DNA from: Duganella sp. CF458
GTDB lineage: Bacteria; Pseudomonadota; Gammaproteobacteria; Burkholderiales; Burkholderiaceae_D
DNA length: 64,000 nucleotides
Assembly: GCF_900113115.1 (NCBI RefSeq)
Contig: NZ_FOOF01000006.1
Span: 248,001 to 312,000 of the forward strand
Reading direction: 5' to 3'
Position numbers and translations under genes: made by a program. The notes beneath the pieces were generated by a model. The model was given only the letters and a program-made list of their open reading frames with translations. It was not told where the DNA came from and did not search any database. Numbering within the stretch: position 1 is the stretch's first letter; the number at the start of each line of letters is the position of its first letter. Shown here piece by piece: positions 31,523-39,513 of this stretch.

Positions 31523-32212
31523 TTACTCCGGCGTGCACAGCTCCAGGCGGTAGCCCTGGGTGTAGGCGGTGCGGATCATGACGATGCGCTTGTCGCCGAC
31601 CTGCAGCTTCTTGCGCAGCTTGTAGACGTGCTGCTCGATGGTGCGGCCGGCCACTTCGCTGTCCGTGCTCCAGATCACGGCGCCGATGGTGCTGCGCGAA
31701 ATATAGACGCCGGGCGACGAGAAGAACAGCCACGCCATGCTGAATTCGCGCGGCGTCAGCTCGATCTGCCGGCCAAGGAATTGCAGGCGTCCGCTGTCGC
31801 GCTCCAGGTTGTAGCCGGCGTATTCGATGCTGCGCCGCTGCGGCGCATTGCCGCTGCGGCGCAACAGGGCGTTGGCGCGTGCCAGCAGTTCCACCGCTTC
31901 GAAAGGCCGCGGCACGAATTCGTCGGCACCGGCGTTCAGCACCTGGGCCGCCAGTTCGGCGCTGCGCATAGGCGACAGTATCATCACCGGGGTCGCATCG
32001 CCGTTGCGCATGTTCAGCCAGGACAGCAGGCTGTTGTCCGCCTCCGGCTCGCTGGCAAGGTCGATCAGGATCAGGTCGACGTCGTCGCGGCGCACGCCCC
32101 GCAGCAACGCAGTTTCCGAAGCAAAGCGCTGCACCTCGAAGCCGGCCCGCAGCAGAACGCTATGTACCAGTTCGTAGACTTCAGCACTTTGGATATGGCA
32201 TGCGATCTTCAT
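31523..32212 (-). CDS. OmpR-family regulator with atypical receiver
   Basis: 229 residues from ATG 32212. The N-terminal receiver (about 1-118) keeps the phosphoacceptor Asp in L-I-L-I-D-L and the Ser in V-M-I-L-S-P. However, the acidic pair normally at the end of strand 1 is replaced (I-A-C-H-I-Q-S), and the invariant Lys of K-P is Arg (V-P-R-P-F). The C-terminal OmpR/PhoB winged helix (about 130-225) is intact (L-T-P-R-E-F-S-M, E-Q-H-V-Y-K-L-R-K-K-L, Y-T-Q-G-Y-R-L). No kinase is adjacent. It lies between the pilus operon and the PilT-like gene and may control either, or the type III system; activity may not depend on phosphorylation. Confidence 0.85.
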   Translation of the reverse strand: MKIACHIQSAEVYELVHSVLLRAGFEVQRFASETALLRGVRRDDVDLILIDLASEPEADNSLLSWLNMRNGDATPVMILSPMRSAELAAQVLNAGADEFVPRPFEAVELLARANALLRRSGNAPQRRSIEYAGYNLERDSGRLQFLGRQIELTPREFSMAWLFFSSPGVYISRSTIGAVIWSTDSEVAGRTIEQHVYKLRKKLQVGDKRIVMIRTAYTQGYRLELCTPE

Positions 32213-32412
32213 GTTCGTCCAAACTTAATAGTCACTCCGGCCTGCACGTGCTCAACAGAATTTAATTGGCAATAGTAAACACAATCTTGTATTTTTGCTG
32301 CCGCTTCCGCTATCGTGTGCGGGCGTCAGCGCAGGGCGAAGGAATGTGCCTTGCATGCGCAACTGTGTAGAATTACGTAGCCTGAATCATTTTCATCTTA
32401 GAGGTGACCCTG

Positions 32413-33507
32413 ATGTCCAACGATACTTCGCGCGCCAGCGACTTCCAGCAGAAGTTCATGCAGCTGGTGAGCGGGCAGCAAAGCTTTTCCGATATTCACC
32501 TGGAGCAGGGTGCTGCCGCCATGGTGAAAACACCGCGCGGCTGGCAGCAATTCCATGAAGGCCCGCTGACGCTGGGCGAGCTGCGGCCTTTGTTGGACAG
32601 TATCGACGAAGACTGGGAAGACAAGATCGTCGAGAAGGCGCTGGACCGCCCCTTCGTGCTGCAGAATTGCCGCCTGCGCTGCAACGTCTACCGCCTGGGC
32701 GCCGGCGCCAAGGTAGCGCTGTCGGTGCGCCGGCTGCCGCTGGAACCGTTGCCGCTGGAGCGCACGGGGTTGCCGTCGTATGTGCGCACCATGCTGGAAT
32801 CGAACAAGGGCTTGATCCTGGTGACCGGTCCGACCGGGTCGGGCAAGACCACCACCATCGCCTCCATGCTGGACTACATCAATACCAACCGTAACGGCCA
32901 TATCGTCACCATCGAAGAGCCGATCGAATACACCCTGCAGCGCAAGCAGTCGATCATCTCGCAGAAGGAAGTGCCGGTCGATACCGCCAGCTTCTCCAGC
33001 GGCCTGCGCGAAGCCTTGCGGCAGAAGCCCGACGTGCTGATGGTGGGCGAGATCCGCGATTACGATACGGCCGAAACCGTGCTGCACGCCGGCGAATCCG
33101 GCCACCTGGTGCTGGCCACCATGCACACCGGGAATGCGGTCGGCGCCATCAGCAAGCTGCTCAGCTTCTTCCCTGTCGACCAGCGCGCCCAGCGCTCGGC
33201 CATGCTGGCCAGTTCCCTGATCGGCGTGATCTTCCAAAGCCTGCTGCCGTCCGAGAATGGCGAGAATTATGTGCTGGCCAGCGAGATGGTGTTCAACCAC
33301 AACCAGCAGATCGCGCCTTACATCGTCGATCCGGACAAGCTGCACATGATCAGCGACTATATGAAGCGCAAGGAAGACAGCATGTCGCGGCCGCTCAACG
33401 AAGTGCTGCAGCAGCTGGTTGCGCGCAAGGAAATCAGCGCGCGCGATGCGCTGCGCGTGGCCTACAACCGCCTCGAACTGCGCGAAATGCTGGGCAATAC
33501 ACGCTAA
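32413..33507 (+). CDS. pilT: PilT/PilU-like pilus retraction ATPase
   Basis: 364 residues from ATG 32413 behind AGAGGTGA (GTG 32404 is upstream in frame). Walker A G-P-T-G-S-G-K-T-T-T near residue 140, E-E-P-I-E-Y, Walker B V-L-M-V-G-E-I-R-D and His box A-T-M-H-T-G-N. It lacks the zinc Cys cluster of extension ATPases, as retraction motors do. The 200-bp AT-richer gap upstream is shared with the divergent OmpR-type regulator. A hairpin terminator follows. Association with an R64-type pilus is suggested by position only. Confidence 0.85.
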   Translation: MSNDTSRASDFQQKFMQLVSGQQSFSDIHLEQGAAAMVKTPRGWQQFHEGPLTLGELRPLLDSIDEDWEDKIVEKALDRPFVLQNCRLRCNVYRLGAGAKVALSVRRLPLEPLPLERTGLPSYVRTMLESNKGLILVTGPTGSGKTTTIASMLDYINTNRNGHIVTIEEPIEYTLQRKQSIISQKEVPVDTASFSSGLREALRQKPDVLMVGEIRDYDTAETVLHAGESGHLVLATMHTGNAVGAISKLLSFFPVDQRAQRSAMLASSLIGVIFQSLLPSENGENYVLASEMVFNHNQQIAPYIVDPDKLHMISDYMKRKEDSMSRPLNEVLQQLVARKEISARDALRVAYNRLELREMLGNTR

Positions 33508-33517
33508 TGAAATGAAA

Positions 33518-33541
33518 GAGGTCCGGCGCTGGCCGGACCTC
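33518..33541. terminator. Bidirectional hairpin terminator
   Basis: A perfect 10-bp stem (GAGGTCCGGC / GCCGGACCTC) with a 4-nt loop lies between the convergent PilT-like and effector genes. On the minus strand it is followed by TTTCATTT, so it should work at least for the effector transcript. Confidence 0.75.
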
Positions 33542-33548
33542 GCATACC

Positions 33549-35750
33549 CTATGGCTGCTGCGTGCTGCGCCCTTGCTCTTCGTCCGGGGGCGGCGCTTGT
33601 TTATGACGCATTTTCCCGATCGCCTTCGCCGCGCCCTGGCCAGCTTTCTCGGTCAGCACCGCGCCGGTCTGGGCCGGGAACGATGAAATGCCGCGCAAAA
33701 CGTTGTGGGCGCCCTGCGGAATGCGCTTGAAGCCTGGTGGCGCTGTGTGCGTCGCCTTAGCGCCGTCCTTGAGGTAGACCGGCGAAGCGGCGTTTAGCGG
33801 GCCGGATAGCACCCGGTTGGTCAAGTCCGAGGTGCCTGCCGGATTGAGATTCTTGCCCTCAGCTGAGGCAACGATGCCGGCGAAGAATGGCATCAAGGTC
33901 AGGTAGGACTTGAAGCCTTCCAGAACAGCGTGGCAAAGCCGGTTTGCCGTGTTGCCGCCGTTCGGATCGCGGGCGCGGTCCAACGCATCGCTGGCGTAGG
34001 TCTGGACGGCAGTGGCCATGGTCATGCCGACACCGGCGCCCCAGATCCTGCTGTACAAATCCACCCGGTTGGCCGATTGGGTCAGGTCAAGCTTCTGCGA
34101 CGAATTCCACATGCGCTGCAAGGCTGAACGCGGGTTGGTATGCTTGGAAAACACTCGCGTGGGCAAACCGTCGTGATGGTCCGACAAGGCCATCAGGTTC
34201 TGCGCGGTGGCCATGGCGCCGCCGCCCGCGAAGGATGCGGAAGCCCTGGCATGGATCGAGTTGGCCAGTTCCGTCGCATTGCTCAAAGCATCGCGGATCG
34301 CGTTGGCTGAAGCGAAGGAGGCGAAGCCGGCAAAGTCGCCCTTGAGGGTGCCGAAGCCGCCCTTGAGCGCGTGGTCCTGGAATTCCTTCCTATCCTTGAT
34401 GCTGGCGTCGTTCAGTGCAGCGTGCTCGTCGTCGGAATGCACCTGCAAGCTGCCCTGGGTGTTGAACTCGATGCGCGGCGCATCGGGGAAGTAGACATCC
34501 GCCTGCACCGATTCGATGGGACGTATCCAGCCCCCCACTTCGGTGAGGCTGTGCAAGCCGTCGCGTGCGATATCGCCGACCAGCTTGTGCGCCGTGCCCA
34601 GCGCAACGGCTTGCGCCAGTACGCCCGCCACCAGTTCGACGGGACGGTTGACATGTCCGTTCAGGACAGCGGTGGAGGCCAGGAGCGCAGCGTTGCGAGC
34701 ATAGCCCCAGTGCGCAGCGGAGGAAACGGCTTGCGGCAAGCCTTGGCCGATGGCTACCTTGGCGATCTTGGGCACGTTCTCCTTCAGGCCCTGTTCCTTG
34801 ATGTTGATGGCACGGCTTTTCAGGCTTTCCAGATGCTCGGCATGCAGAATGAAGTTGCTGGCCTGGTGGAATTCCTTGAGCTCCGCTTTCGCCGCATCCA
34901 GCTTGGGTTTGGCGACTGCCGTATCGGCCTCGCGCTTCGTTTCGGGCCGCACTCCTGGCACTGGGACCTTGTTCGACGCTTTCTCCATGTCGATCTGGCA
35001 GGCGAGTGCTTTCAGTTCCAGCTGGTTTTCGCGGTCGGCGACGCGCACCTTGAAAGCCGTCTGGCTCAACTTGACGTTGCCGATCATGGCCTGGTTGCGC
35101 GGATCATCCGCTTCCAGCTTGGCGATGACGTGCCTGTAAGCGGAATCCAGCGCGGTGGCGCGGTTCGCTTCGAGGGTGACCGAACCGGGTGCACCCAGGC
35201 CTGGAGCAATCGTCGCCAGGGCCTCGGGCGGCAAGGGCGGTGGCAATTCGGGGTGGCCTTCCGGATTGATGATGGCATCGAGGGTTTCTTCGCTGACGGC
35301 GCCGCGCGTGCCGAGTGCCACCTGGCCCGATACAGCGCGCTGCAATACCGCACCTGAAGCCAGGCTGTCCAGGGCTTCCTTGCCGAGGCTGCCGCGCAGG
35401 GCCTGGCCTTCCAGCGCAAACTGGCGCGCCAGGATGTCCAGGTTGAGCGGCCCATGGCGTTCAAGGTCTTTCAGCAACGGGCCTTTAACGGCGGCCAGCT
35501 CGGCGTCGCGCGCACGCAGGGCGTCGGCAATCTCCTGGATGTGCGGCGGCAGCTGGGCATGTGCCGTAGCGCCGGCATGCGCCGGGATGCCCGGCTGCGC
35601 GCTCGAAGAGGGTTGCAGGCTCTGGTTGGTCGGCGCGTGCCTGACGGGGAGGGCACCTTGGCCCGGGTTTGCCTGGTTCTGGTTTTGCAGCCATTGGTGC
35701 ATCGCGATCGTGTTGTTCAGCGAAGCGATGCCGGGGAAATTTCCAAACAT
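33549..35750 (-). CDS. Candidate type III effector or translocator, 733 residues
   Basis: ATG 35750 follows AAGGAGATCCC. The first 70 residues are rich in Gln, Asn, Ser and Pro without charge clusters, typical of a type III secretion signal. A helical region (about 70-300, P-H-I-Q-E-I-A-D-A-L) follows, then Ala/Gly-rich hydrophobic stretches around 355-395, 600-620 and 650-670 that could insert in a membrane, and a basic C-terminal tail. The upstream gene encodes a CesT-like chaperone, and an hrp box drives both. I recognise no enzymatic motif and cannot name the family; translocon protein (HrpK-like) or membrane-targeted effector are the two options. Confidence 0.7.
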   Translation of the reverse strand: MFGNFPGIASLNNTIAMHQWLQNQNQANPGQGALPVRHAPTNQSLQPSSSAQPGIPAHAGATAHAQLPPHIQEIADALRARDAELAAVKGPLLKDLERHGPLNLDILARQFALEGQALRGSLGKEALDSLASGAVLQRAVSGQVALGTRGAVSEETLDAIINPEGHPELPPPLPPEALATIAPGLGAPGSVTLEANRATALDSAYRHVIAKLEADDPRNQAMIGNVKLSQTAFKVRVADRENQLELKALACQIDMEKASNKVPVPGVRPETKREADTAVAKPKLDAAKAELKEFHQASNFILHAEHLESLKSRAINIKEQGLKENVPKIAKVAIGQGLPQAVSSAAHWGYARNAALLASTAVLNGHVNRPVELVAGVLAQAVALGTAHKLVGDIARDGLHSLTEVGGWIRPIESVQADVYFPDAPRIEFNTQGSLQVHSDDEHAALNDASIKDRKEFQDHALKGGFGTLKGDFAGFASFASANAIRDALSNATELANSIHARASASFAGGGAMATAQNLMALSDHHDGLPTRVFSKHTNPRSALQRMWNSSQKLDLTQSANRVDLYSRIWGAGVGMTMATAVQTYASDALDRARDPNGGNTANRLCHAVLEGFKSYLTLMPFFAGIVASAEGKNLNPAGTSDLTNRVLSGPLNAASPVYLKDGAKATHTAPPGFKRIPQGAHNVLRGISSFPAQTGAVLTEKAGQGAAKAIGKMRHKQAPPPDEEQGRSTQQP

Positions 35751-35806
35751 GGGATCTCCTTCGGGACGAATGTATAAGGACGGTGAAAGAAAAAGCGCGA
35801 CGTGTC

Positions 35807-36319
35807 TTATGCCGGGCTGCTTTCCGCCCCGTTACCGGATTGGCGCAACTGCGCGTCAAGGCGCGAGCGCGCGCCCTGGGCCGTCTTGCCCCCCTTGTCG
35901 TTCGAGGTGTCCTTTTCGTCCAGGAAGTAAGTTGTGCGCCACTGTTCGGCGACGGCTGCGAAGTGGCGCAGCATGGCCAGCGTGAGCATGCCGCTGGACT
36001 GGTCCAGCGGCAGCATGCAGTACAAGACGACCTGTTTGATTTCGGTGTTGTAGCCGAAGGTGGCGTTGTGGCCTGACCCGGCCAACAGGAGGTTGGTCTC
36101 CAGCAGCCGTTGCAGCACGAGTTCGCGCGACTCCGCCGGTAACGGGCCTAGGCCGCAGTAGATGTTGACGATATGCGGCGCCTGCTCGCCGCCATGGCGC
36201 AGCAGGAACTGGGTGCCGCCGATATCGAGTTCGGCCTTGTCGTACAGGGCGCGCGGGTCGGGGATCTGCGCGTGCTCGCAGATCTGGTTGATCAGGTTGC
36301 GGTAGACGTCGATGCTCAT
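35807..36319 (-). CDS. CesT-family type III chaperone
   Basis: 170 residues, ATG 36319 behind GGAGAGTGAAC. It has the CesT/DspF-like arrangement: N-terminal helix (Y-R-N-L-I-N-Q-I-C-E-H-A), strands (A-E-L-D-I-G-G-T-Q-F-L-L-R-H), helix (R-E-L-V-L-Q-R-L-L-E-T-N-L-L), strands (A-T-F-G-Y-N-T, V-V-L-Y-C-M-L-P-L) and helix. A disordered 35-residue tail follows. It almost certainly serves the 733-residue protein encoded 56 bp downstream, as DspF serves DspE. Preceded by a minus-strand hrp box. Confidence 0.88.
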   Translation of the reverse strand: MSIDVYRNLINQICEHAQIPDPRALYDKAELDIGGTQFLLRHGGEQAPHIVNIYCGLGPLPAESRELVLQRLLETNLLLAGSGHNATFGYNTEIKQVVLYCMLPLDQSSGMLTLAMLRHFAAVAEQWRTTYFLDEKDTSNDKGGKTAQGARSRLDAQLRQSGNGAESSPA

Positions 36320-36361
36320 GTTCACTCTCCAGTGATGGGTTGGGGGACGCGATGCTGGAGA

Positions 36362-36389
36362 TGAGTAGGGAATGCGCGGCGCCGGTTCC
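36362..36389 (-). promoter_or_regulatory. Variant hrp box for the chaperone-effector operon
   Basis: Read on the minus strand: GGAACC (36389-36384), 15 nt, CTACTCA (36368-36362). One mismatch to CCACNNA and spacing of 15 rather than 16. It ends 42 bp before the chaperone ATG. Confidence 0.7.
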
Positions 36390-36403
36390 ACCGGAGACGG
36401 AGG

Positions 36404-36431
36404 GGAACTTTCCGCCGCTCCGCGCTACACA
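36404..36431 (+). promoter_or_regulatory. Variant hrp box for the 270-residue substrate gene
   Basis: GGAACT (36404-36409), 15 nt, CTACACA (36425-36431). It has two mismatches to the consensus, but shares the CTACNCA -10 variant and 15-nt spacing with the divergent box 15 bp away. It ends 36 bp before the ATG. Confidence 0.6.
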
Positions 36432-36467
36432 TGGGGAATGCCTCGTCACCGAAAGAAAGGACGCACC

Positions 36468-37280
36468 ATGCTAGGTAGGCTTGCAACCGCTGTGGGAACG
36501 GCCGCCGCAGGCGCCGTGCTGGATCGAATGGCCCATCGCAACGAAGCGCAGCAACAGCAGCAACCGGCGCAGCCGCAGGCATTGCCGCCAAGGCCGCCGC
36601 ATGCGGTCCAGCAGTCGGGCACCGGCAACGAACGCTTGGGCAGGCTCGGTGACGCCATTCGTGGACCGATAAATGGATCGCCGTTTTCCAGCGGTGTCAG
36701 CGGGCAGTTCGGCAAGATGCAGCAGCTGGGAGAGGATGCCAGGACGGTGGCGCAGAATCCCGTCTTCACCGCCGAGGAGCTCAAGCAGTTGGCAGAACGC
36801 GTGCAGGATGACGCCAAAGCCACATTCGGCGCGGCCAAGGTAGTCAGCGGCCACGCGCCACTCACCGGCGGCGATGCCGCGCGGCTCGGCAAGGCCGCAG
36901 TGAAGGACGCGGTGGACAATTTCGATCCCACCAAGATGGTGGAGACCGCGAAGAAGGTTGGTGATACGGCCTACGCCGCAGCGACCACCAGCAAGGAGGG
37001 CATCGACCAGGTGACGGGCGCGATGCAGGACAGGTTGAAGTTCGAAGCGCAGGCAACGGCGGCGGGCACCGCGGCCGTCCACATCGGCGCTACCGCGATC
37101 AGCATGCTGCCGTTTCCCGGTGCGCCACTGGTCGGCGCCGCGGTGCGCACGGTCGGCACCATGGCCGCCGGCGCCCATATGTCGGCAATGATGCGCGAGA
37201 TCGGCGGCGAAGGGCAGGGCAAGGACAGCGCCCTGCGCCAGGAGGCGACGAAGATCCTGATCGAAAAGTCCGGCAGCTAG
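36468..37280 (+). CDS. Candidate type III substrate, 270 residues, no cysteine
   Basis: ATG 36468 follows GAAAGAAAGGA. The N-terminus is Gln/Pro-rich after a short Ala-rich helix; the middle is helical (E-E-L-K-Q-L-A-E-R-V-Q-D-D-A-K). A hydrophobic C-terminal segment (about 205-245, A-T-A-I-S-M-L-P-F-P-G-A-P-L-V-G) could be membrane-active. The absence of cysteine and the low complexity resemble harpins and translocators. Promoter and divergence from the effector-chaperone operon place it in the hrp regulon. Its stop overlaps the convergent pqiC stop through a shared CTAG. Confidence 0.65.
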   Translation: MLGRLATAVGTAAAGAVLDRMAHRNEAQQQQQPAQPQALPPRPPHAVQQSGTGNERLGRLGDAIRGPINGSPFSSGVSGQFGKMQQLGEDARTVAQNPVFTAEELKQLAERVQDDAKATFGAAKVVSGHAPLTGGDAARLGKAAVKDAVDNFDPTKMVETAKKVGDTAYAAATTSKEGIDQVTGAMQDRLKFEAQATAAGTAAVHIGATAISMLPFPGAPLVGAAVRTVGTMAAGAHMSAMMREIGGEGQGKDSALRQEATKILIEKSGS

Positions 37281-37879
37281 GAAGGGCAGGCCGCCTTGCC
37301 CGCCGCGTGACTGCGCACGGCCGTGGCGATGTCCGCCGCAAGCCTGGCCACGGCGCGGCGGTGGCCCATCACCAGGGCGTCGTAGCCGGCGCCGACTTCT
37401 TCACGGGCGGTGCTGCGGCAGGTCAGGACCTGCGCGCTGCCCGCCAGGCGCACGCTCCAGACGGCGTCGAGCAGCGCATATTTCCCGGGTGCCGATTCGA
37501 AACGCTGCACATTGGTGCTGATGCGGTAGACCGTTGCTTTTTCCGGCGGCTGTGTGCGGAATACGTCGATGGCGCCAAGTTCGCCGGAGATTGCCAGCGA
37601 CAGCGCCTGCCCGATTTCCGATGCAGGGGGTGAAGACCAGCGCTCCTGCTCCAGCAAATCGATGCGGCCTTCGCCGGAGGTCACCACCAGTTGGCTGCGC
37701 GCCACCTGCTGCGGCACGGTAACGTTCTGCACCTCGATGTAGTAGCCGGGATTCGGCACGCTGGCGGCGGCCTGCATGCCGTTGCTGAGGCTATAGAAGC
37801 GTTCCGGCGGCGGACTTGCACAGCCGGCCAGCGACAATGCAAGCACTACACATCCAGACAGGGCATGCCGGCGCATCAT
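37277..37879 (-). CDS. pqiC: Lipoprotein PqiC
   Basis: 200 residues with a lipoprotein signal (L-A-G-C, Cys 20) and the ABC-type transport auxiliary domain (F-Y-S-L, V-T-V-P-Q-Q-V-A-R-S-Q-L-V). PqiC is the outer-membrane lipoprotein that works with PqiA and PqiB in lipid trafficking across the envelope. Start overlaps the pqiB stop; AAGGAGAACAA precedes it. Confidence 0.88.
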   Translation of the reverse strand: MMRRHALSGCVVLALSLAGCASPPPERFYSLSNGMQAAASVPNPGYYIEVQNVTVPQQVARSQLVVTSGEGRIDLLEQERWSSPPASEIGQALSLAISGELGAIDVFRTQPPEKATVYRISTNVQRFESAPGKYALLDAVWSVRLAGSAQVLTCRSTAREEVGAGYDALVMGHRRAVARLAADIATAVRSHAAGKAACPS

Positions 37880-39513
37880 TTGTTCTCCTTCGCGGGCTGT
37901 GGTTTGGCGCGGATCAGCGCTTCCGGGTGGCGCTGAAGATAATCGGACAGTTCGTTCAGCGATTGCAGCGTTTGCGTCAACTGCTGCAAGGCCGCGCGCA
38001 GGTCGGACTGCACCGGCGAATCCTGCTGCAGTACCTGCTGCGCGGCGCCGAAGGTCTGGCGCGCTTCGCCCAGCGTGGATTGTAGTTCCGGCACAAGCTG
38101 CGAGTCGACCTTCTTGAACAGGTTGTCTGCGCTCTTCAGCGAGTCGCGCAGGTTGTTGCCGATCTGGTCGAACGGCACCTTATCCAGCTTGCGCGCGATG
38201 CTGGCGATCTGCGCCTGCAGTTCATCCAGCGCGTTCGGCACGGTCGGCACTTCGATCGGATAGGCATTCATATCCAGCTTGACCTGTGCCGCGTTGGGGA
38301 AGAAGTCCAGCGCGATATACAGTTGGCCCGTCAGCAGGTTGCCGGTGCGCAGCTGGCCGCGCAGGCCGTGGCTGACCATGCGTTCGAGCACCAGCGGGCC
38401 GGCGTTGCGGTCCTTGTCGTCGGTGACGGTTTCCTGGAAGCGTCTGCCCAGGCGGCCCGGGTACATGTCCACCGTGACCGGCATCCGGAAGTCCTTCTTG
38501 ACCGGATCGAACTCGACGCCCACCGAACGTACTTCGCCCAGCACGATGCCGCGGAAATCGACCGCCGCACCGGGCGACAGGCCGCGCAGCGACTGGTTGA
38601 AGTAGAACACGGTCGTAATCGGGGCACCATCCGGCTCGCGCATGGCACGGGACTGGTCGGCGGCTAGCGGGAATTCGGTGTTGGGGGCAGCGACGGTATC
38701 CGGCTTGCGGCCGGTAACCGATTCGAAACCGATACCGCCCACCAGCAATGCCGCCACCGATTGGGTATTCAGTTTGAAGCCGCCGGAATCGAGCTGCAGG
38801 TCGACCCCGCTGGCATGCCACCAGCGCGTATTCTTGCCCACGTACTGGTCGTACGGCGCATTGACGAAGACCTTGATCGCCACGCCCTTGCCGTTATTTT
38901 CCAGGTCATAGCTGATGACCTGGCCGGCCGGGATGCGGCGGTAAAAGACCGGGGAGCCGGTGTCGATCGAGCCCAGCGACTCGCCGTGCAGCGTGTAATA
39001 CGTGCCTTTCTGGTCGCCCGCCACTTGCGGTACCTTTTCCAGGCCGGTGAACTCGCTGCTGCTGTCCTTCGATTTGCCGGCATCGACGCCGATGTAGGCG
39101 CCGGACAAGAGCGTGCCTAGGCCGGATACGCCGCTCACGCCGATGCGCGGTTTCACTACCCAGAACCGCGTATCGGTGGCGGTGAAGCGGCGCGCGTCCT
39201 TGTTCATGTCGATGGTCACCAGCACCTTGCTGAGGTCCGGCGACAGCGAGATTGCACGCACCTGGCCCACGTCCACGTCCTTGTACTTCACCTTGGTCTT
39301 GCCGGCTTCAAGCCCTTCGCCGCTGCGGAAGCTGACCACCACCGTCGGCCCCTCGTCGAAGTAGGACCTGGCGACCAGGCCGATGCCGATCAGTGCCGCA
39401 AGCAGGGGCACCAGCCACACCAGCGAAGGCAGCCAATGGCTGGCCTTTTCCAGCTGTGGTTCGGGCAGGGGAGCACCGGCGGTGTTGGCTGGGGTGCCGT
39501 CGTGTTCAGGCAT
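37876..39513 (-). CDS. pqiB: MCE-domain protein PqiB
   Basis: 545 residues from ATG 39513, whose ribosome-binding site GGAG lies inside the pqiA end (ATG 39525 is in frame but lacks one). One N-terminal membrane segment (W-L-V-P-L-L-A-A-L-I-G-I), three MCE modules (V-V-V-S-F-R-S-G-E-G-L-E-A-G near 52, and two later repeats), and a C-terminal helical needle (about 430-520). PqiB forms a periplasm-spanning tunnel for lipids. Confidence 0.93.
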   Translation of the reverse strand: MPEHDGTPANTAGAPLPEPQLEKASHWLPSLVWLVPLLAALIGIGLVARSYFDEGPTVVVSFRSGEGLEAGKTKVKYKDVDVGQVRAISLSPDLSKVLVTIDMNKDARRFTATDTRFWVVKPRIGVSGVSGLGTLLSGAYIGVDAGKSKDSSSEFTGLEKVPQVAGDQKGTYYTLHGESLGSIDTGSPVFYRRIPAGQVISYDLENNGKGVAIKVFVNAPYDQYVGKNTRWWHASGVDLQLDSGGFKLNTQSVAALLVGGIGFESVTGRKPDTVAAPNTEFPLAADQSRAMREPDGAPITTVFYFNQSLRGLSPGAAVDFRGIVLGEVRSVGVEFDPVKKDFRMPVTVDMYPGRLGRRFQETVTDDKDRNAGPLVLERMVSHGLRGQLRTGNLLTGQLYIALDFFPNAAQVKLDMNAYPIEVPTVPNALDELQAQIASIARKLDKVPFDQIGNNLRDSLKSADNLFKKVDSQLVPELQSTLGEARQTFGAAQQVLQQDSPVQSDLRAALQQLTQTLQSLNELSDYLQRHPEALIRAKPQPAKENK

